Of a DNA stretch of 25,279 bases, positions 22,619 through 25,279 are shown piece after piece. Every line of letters starts with the position of its first letter. Positions within the stretch are counted from its first letter, which is position 1. The notes under the pieces are model-generated. The model saw nothing but the letters and a program-made list of their open reading frames with translations. It was not told where the DNA came from and made no database searches. Source of the stretch: an uncultured Faecalibacterium sp. (lineage in GTDB: Bacteria > Bacillota > Clostridia > Oscillospirales > Ruminococcaceae); assembly GCA_900539945.1 (NCBI GenBank), contig UQDV01000037.1, forward strand, positions 1 to 25,279, written 5' to 3'. The translations under genes and the position numbers were made by a program.

Positions 22619-23494
22619 GTGTCGTTTTTGTCCTGTGAAGAGATGCTGGCGGCCGCCCGCAGCCAGAAGATCACGCTGGCCGAAGCCGTGCTGCGCAGCG
22701 ACCTGGAAGAGAGCCGCCTGACCGAGGAGCAGAGCCGTGCGGCCATGCACCACCTGTGGCAGGTGATGCAGGCCACCAGCCGGGAGTACGACCCGGCCCA
22801 GCGAAGCCGCAGCGGGCTTTCCGGCGGCGATGCCGCCAAGGTGGAACAGGCTCACAAAGAAGGAAAGCTGCTGGGCGGCGATTACCTGTCCGCGGTGACC
22901 GCCGAGGCCCTCAAGACCGCCGAGTGCAACGCCTGCATGAAGCGGATCGTGGCGGCCCCCACGGCGGGCAGCTGCGGCGTGCTCCCGGCGGTGCTGCTGC
23001 CGCTGGCCCGCGCCGGAGAAGCGGACGAAGAGGCCGTCTGTGAGGCTCTCTATGTGGCAGCAGGCTTCGGGCAGGTCATTGCAGCCCGGGCCACGCTGGC
23101 CGGTGCCGAGGGCGGCTGTCAGGCCGAGGTGGGCGCTGCCAGCGCTATGGCCGCCGCTGCCCTGTGCAGCCTGAAGGGCGGCACACCGGAACAGTGCGCC
23201 GCCGCTGCCGCCATGGCGCTGGGCAACCTGCTGGGCCTGGTGTGCGACCCTGTGGCGGGCCTGGTGGAAGTGCCCTGCGTCAAGCGCAACGTAGTGGGTG
23301 CCGTGAACGCCGTGTCCTGCGCCAATATGGCGCTGGCCGGGGTGGACTATGCTATCCCCTGCGACGAGGTCATTGACGCCATGGGCCGCGTGGGCAGTCT
23401 GCTCTCCCCGGACCTGCGCGAGACCGGCCAGGGCGGCCTTGCCGCCACGCCCACCGGCGTGAAGATCGCCCAGCGCCTCGCACAGGAGGGCTGA
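22619..23494 (+). CDS. sdaAA: L-serine dehydratase, iron-sulfur alpha subunit
   Basis: The catalytic Fe-S subunit of the two-component Firmicute serine dehydratase. The 291-residue protein has ECNACMKRIVAAPTAGSCGVLPA (C103, C106, C119) and CDPVAGLVEVPCVKRN (C209, C220); these include the likely [4Fe-4S] ligands that polarise the substrate. The start is a GTG at 22619 with GGAGG (22606-22610) 8 nt upstream inside the end of sdaAB; the genes are 3 nt apart and surely co-translated. No clear terminator hairpin follows; 23495-23574 is A-rich and holds nothing I recognise. Confidence 0.95.
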   Translation: MSFLSCEEMLAAARSQKITLAEAVLRSDLEESRLTEEQSRAAMHHLWQVMQATSREYDPAQRSRSGLSGGDAAKVEQAHKEGKLLGGDYLSAVTAEALKTAECNACMKRIVAAPTAGSCGVLPAVLLPLARAGEADEEAVCEALYVAAGFGQVIAARATLAGAEGGCQAEVGAASAMAAAALCSLKGGTPEQCAAAAAMALGNLLGLVCDPVAGLVEVPCVKRNVVGAVNAVSCANMALAGVDYAIPCDEVIDAMGRVGSLLSPDLRETGQGGLAATPTGVKIAQRLAQEG

Positions 23495-23574
23495 TGGGCC
23501 CTTTGATATGATATAGAAAAAAGTCCGGAAAGACGCTCTATTCAAAAAAGAATCGAAAAAATTCAAAAAACCTG

Positions 23575-23624
23575 TTGACAAACCCGACTCTGCGTGATAA
23601 AATACATCATGTTCCGACCGGAAC
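23575..23624 (+). promoter_or_regulatory. tRNA-Arg promoter with a start-site palindrome
   Basis: TTGACA (23575-23580) and TAAAAT (23598-23603) with a 17-bp spacer and a TG extension. GTTCCG/CGGAAC (23611-23616 with 23619-23624) forms a palindrome covering the expected start and 5' leader. Confidence 0.8.
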
Positions 23625-23628
23625 GTAT

Positions 23629-23705
23629 GCGTTGGTAGCTCAGCTGGATAGAGTGACTGACTACGAATCAGTAGGCCGGGGGTTCGAGTCCCTTCCATCG
23701 CACCA
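23629..23705 (+). tRNA. tRNA-Arg (anticodon ACG), CCA encoded
   Basis: The cloverleaf reads: acceptor GCGTTGG/CCATCGC with discriminator A at 23702 and encoded CCA (23703-23705); D arm GCTC/GAGT; anticodon arm ACTGA-CTACGAA-TCAGT; a 5-nt variable loop; T arm GGGGG-TTCGAGT-CCCTT. ACG, read as ICG, decodes CGU/CGC/CGA. Oddities: a T4-T69 mismatch in the acceptor, G10-T25 at the D-stem end and two G-T pairs at the T-stem base. The 3' half adjoins an integrase and may have been supplied by the inserted element. Confidence 0.93.
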
Positions 23706-23711
23706 GAAAAT

Positions 23712-23743
23712 GCCGTGAAATCGAAAGATTTCATGGCTTTTTT
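23712..23743 (+). terminator. tRNA-Arg terminator
   Basis: GCCGTGAAATC (23712-23722), a GAAA tetraloop and GATTTCATGGC (23727-23737), then six T. Part of it (23732-23744) is repeated inverted at 23793-23805. Confidence 0.88.
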
Positions 23744-23760
23744 GTTTTTCTGGCAGGGTC

Positions 23761-23846
23761 TGCACACTTTTGCACATCTCCTGCACACTTTACAAAAAAG
23801 CCATGAACTCTTTGCATCGCTTGCACAGCGTGTATTTCGCTGCACA
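23761..23846. repeat. TGCACA iterons, candidate integrase arm-binding sites
   Basis: TGCACA starts at 23761, 23771, 23782, 23822 and 23841, all in the same orientation; TGCACACTTT is exact at 23761-23770 and 23782-23791. The first three are 10-11 bp apart, on one face of the helix. They lie between the tRNA attachment site and the integrase gene, where tyrosine integrases usually have arm-type sites. Confidence 0.6.
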
Positions 23847-23858
23847 AAAAAGAATCTT

Positions 23859-25259
23859 TTACGCGAAGAGCACCCGCGTCAGCTCGCGGCGTTCCTCTGC
23901 GTCCATCTGCCGGATGGCTTCAAGGATCATTTTGCCTGTGATTTTTGTTGCCACCGGCGTTTTGTTTTCCGGGGACGCCTGCGGCACTGCTCCTGCTGTG
24001 TCCTGCCGGTAGAAGTCGGCTTCGATCTTCTCTGCCAGCTCCAACCGGGGCCTGTTCTGCGTGTGAGCGTAGGTGTCCATCAGGACAGTAGCAGTTGCAT
24101 GACCTGTGTTGCCCTGCACCGATTTGAAGTCGCCGCCAGACTGCAACAGCTGATAGGTGGCACTGGAGTGTCGCAGACCATGAAACACGATCTTCTCAAA
24201 CTCCGTGTGCTCCGCTCTCCACTGGCGATACCACTTGGTCAGAACGTCCGGGGCAATGGGTAAGCCGTCTGGTAAGCGGAACAGCTGACCGCAGTTGCTG
24301 TACTTTTCCGGGGCGTTCTGTTCGTCCTGCTTCATCTTGTCGAGCCATGCCAGAAGTTCCTCTTTCAGCGGTTTCGTCATATACAGGACACGGTTGGACT
24401 TCTTGGTTTTGGTCTTTTTCAGAATCAGCGAGGACTTGCTCCCCTCCCGTCTGTCCGGGAAGGTGTGGTAGATCTGGCTGGGGTCGATCTTGGACAAGGC
24501 TTCCTTGTTGGCGCGCTGCATTGCCTTGTTCACCGTGATAGCTCCACGACCATCGGCGGCATCGAAGTCGAGGTCTCCCGGCTGTAAGCCGAGGATCTCA
24601 CCCTCTCGCAGGGAGAGAATCATGCTCAGATGCACCGCCAGATGGAGGGCGGGGTTCTCAATAGTCTGCAACGCTGCCAGCATGGTGCGCTCATCCCAGA
24701 TCGTGCGCTCCTCGGTGTTGACCTTGGGGGCTTCACGAGGGGTAGGCGATTTGTGAATCAAATCCCAGTCAACAGCATACGAAAAGGCGGTCTTCAGGAG
24801 TGTGTGGACTTCGTGAATGGACGTGCTGGACAGCAGCCGCTTCTTCTGGTTTTCCGTCAGCTCCTGCTTCTCGCCGTGAACGTACTGACCGCATGGGGTC
24901 TGGCTCAGCGTGGCGTAGAACTGCTCGATGTCGTAGGTGCGGAGGTCTTGCACCTTCCGCTTGCCGATATACGGCACAATCAGGTTCTGCACCATCGCAA
25001 CGGATTGCGTGTAGGTCTTTGGCGACCACTTGTGTTTGCTGGACTGAATGGGGATCCACTTGTACAGCATCTCCTCCACCGTCATTGCATCCGGCACGAG
25101 GAATGTACCATCCAGCAGTTCCTTTTCGACCGTGATCTTGCGCTCCTGCGCTTCGGCCTTGGTCTTGAAGGTCTCCCAGCCCTTGCAGGGCTTGCCATTG
25201 TGGTCTTTGTAGTTGTATCGGACAGAATACGTGTTGCCACGTTTCATAATAGATGCCAT
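23859..25259 (-). CDS. int: tyrosine recombinase / integrase of an integrative element
   Basis: A site-specific recombinase of 466 residues resembling phage and Tn916-type integrases. It has an N-terminal arm-binding AP2-like domain (about 5-55), a SAM-like core-binding domain (about 60-165) and a catalytic domain with the expected residues: R218 (SLREGE), a lysine-rich strand near 281-287, H360-G-L-R363, H387 (GHATATVLMDTYAHT) and nucleophile Y397. An extra tail of about 65 residues follows the tyrosine. The gene is complete; GGAGGG lies upstream of the ATG at 25259. It points toward the tRNA-Arg 3' end, as expected for an integrase at the edge of an element that continues beyond the window. 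Confidence 0.95.
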   Translation of the reverse strand: MASIMKRGNTYSVRYNYKDHNGKPCKGWETFKTKAEAQERKITVEKELLDGTFLVPDAMTVEEMLYKWIPIQSSKHKWSPKTYTQSVAMVQNLIVPYIGKRKVQDLRTYDIEQFYATLSQTPCGQYVHGEKQELTENQKKRLLSSTSIHEVHTLLKTAFSYAVDWDLIHKSPTPREAPKVNTEERTIWDERTMLAALQTIENPALHLAVHLSMILSLREGEILGLQPGDLDFDAADGRGAITVNKAMQRANKEALSKIDPSQIYHTFPDRREGSKSSLILKKTKTKKSNRVLYMTKPLKEELLAWLDKMKQDEQNAPEKYSNCGQLFRLPDGLPIAPDVLTKWYRQWRAEHTEFEKIVFHGLRHSSATYQLLQSGGDFKSVQGNTGHATATVLMDTYAHTQNRPRLELAEKIEADFYRQDTAGAVPQASPENKTPVATKITGKMILEAIRQMDAEERRELTRVLFA

Positions 25260-25279
25260 AGATGTTCCCTCCCTCAGAC

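Overview
The window looks like chromosomal DNA from a GC-rich, low-oxygen Firmicute of the Faecalibacterium/Oscillospiraceae type. The assignment rests on gene families, strong AGGAGG-type ribosome sites, many GTG starts, Clostridia-type genes (RicT, DacF-like carboxypeptidase, two-subunit Fe-S serine dehydratase, FeoA-FeoB fusion) and palindromic repeats. I could not run a search, so the genus is an inference. The long antisense ORFs, which read as His/Gln-rich protein, are shadows caused by GC-rich codon usage.

Layout. 1-731: no credible gene; a cluster of DnaA-box-like sites, a 24-bp direct repeat and an A/T-rich tract (possible origin or DnaA-binding region). 732-2520: a rhomboid-fold protein without catalytic residues, a highly structured 138-nt spacer (candidate RNA), then DNA polymerase III delta' (holB). 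2521-2686: on the minus strand, promoter, 5' hairpin, a linker with an anti-Shine-Dalgarno CCTCCT, and a terminator, which together look like an unannotated small RNA. 2815-4736: a gamma-carbonic-anhydrase-like protein (-) divergent from a D,D-carboxypeptidase (+). 4796-7605: a compact minus-strand operon trmN6-rsmI-yfcE-birA. 7735-9128: a 2[4Fe-4S] ferredoxin and ricT, both minus.

9362-13407: a large RND-family transporter with an extra coiled-coil stretch of about 250 residues in its first extracytoplasmic loop. 13648-16007: galM and galE, each with its own promoter and terminator (Leloir galactose metabolism). 16069-16394: a foldback (MITE-like) element. 16490-18832: a FeoA-FeoB ferrous iron transporter behind a strong promoter with a DtxR/IdeR-like half site. 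18907-19041: a second palindromic repeat. 19128-20340: marR and a TauE/SafE permease, probably co-transcribed, with a 12-bp tandem repeat at the transcription start. 20408-21703: trigger factor (-) with an altered ribosome-docking loop. 21935-23494: L-serine dehydratase beta and alpha. 23629-23705: tRNA-Arg(ACG), followed by TGCACA repeats and a tyrosine integrase running off the right edge, the mark of an integrative element inserted at the tRNA 3' end.

Most protein genes are housekeeping. The least explained material is non-coding: the DnaA-box cluster, two candidate RNAs, two inverted-repeat elements, the MarR-type operator and the integrase arm sites.
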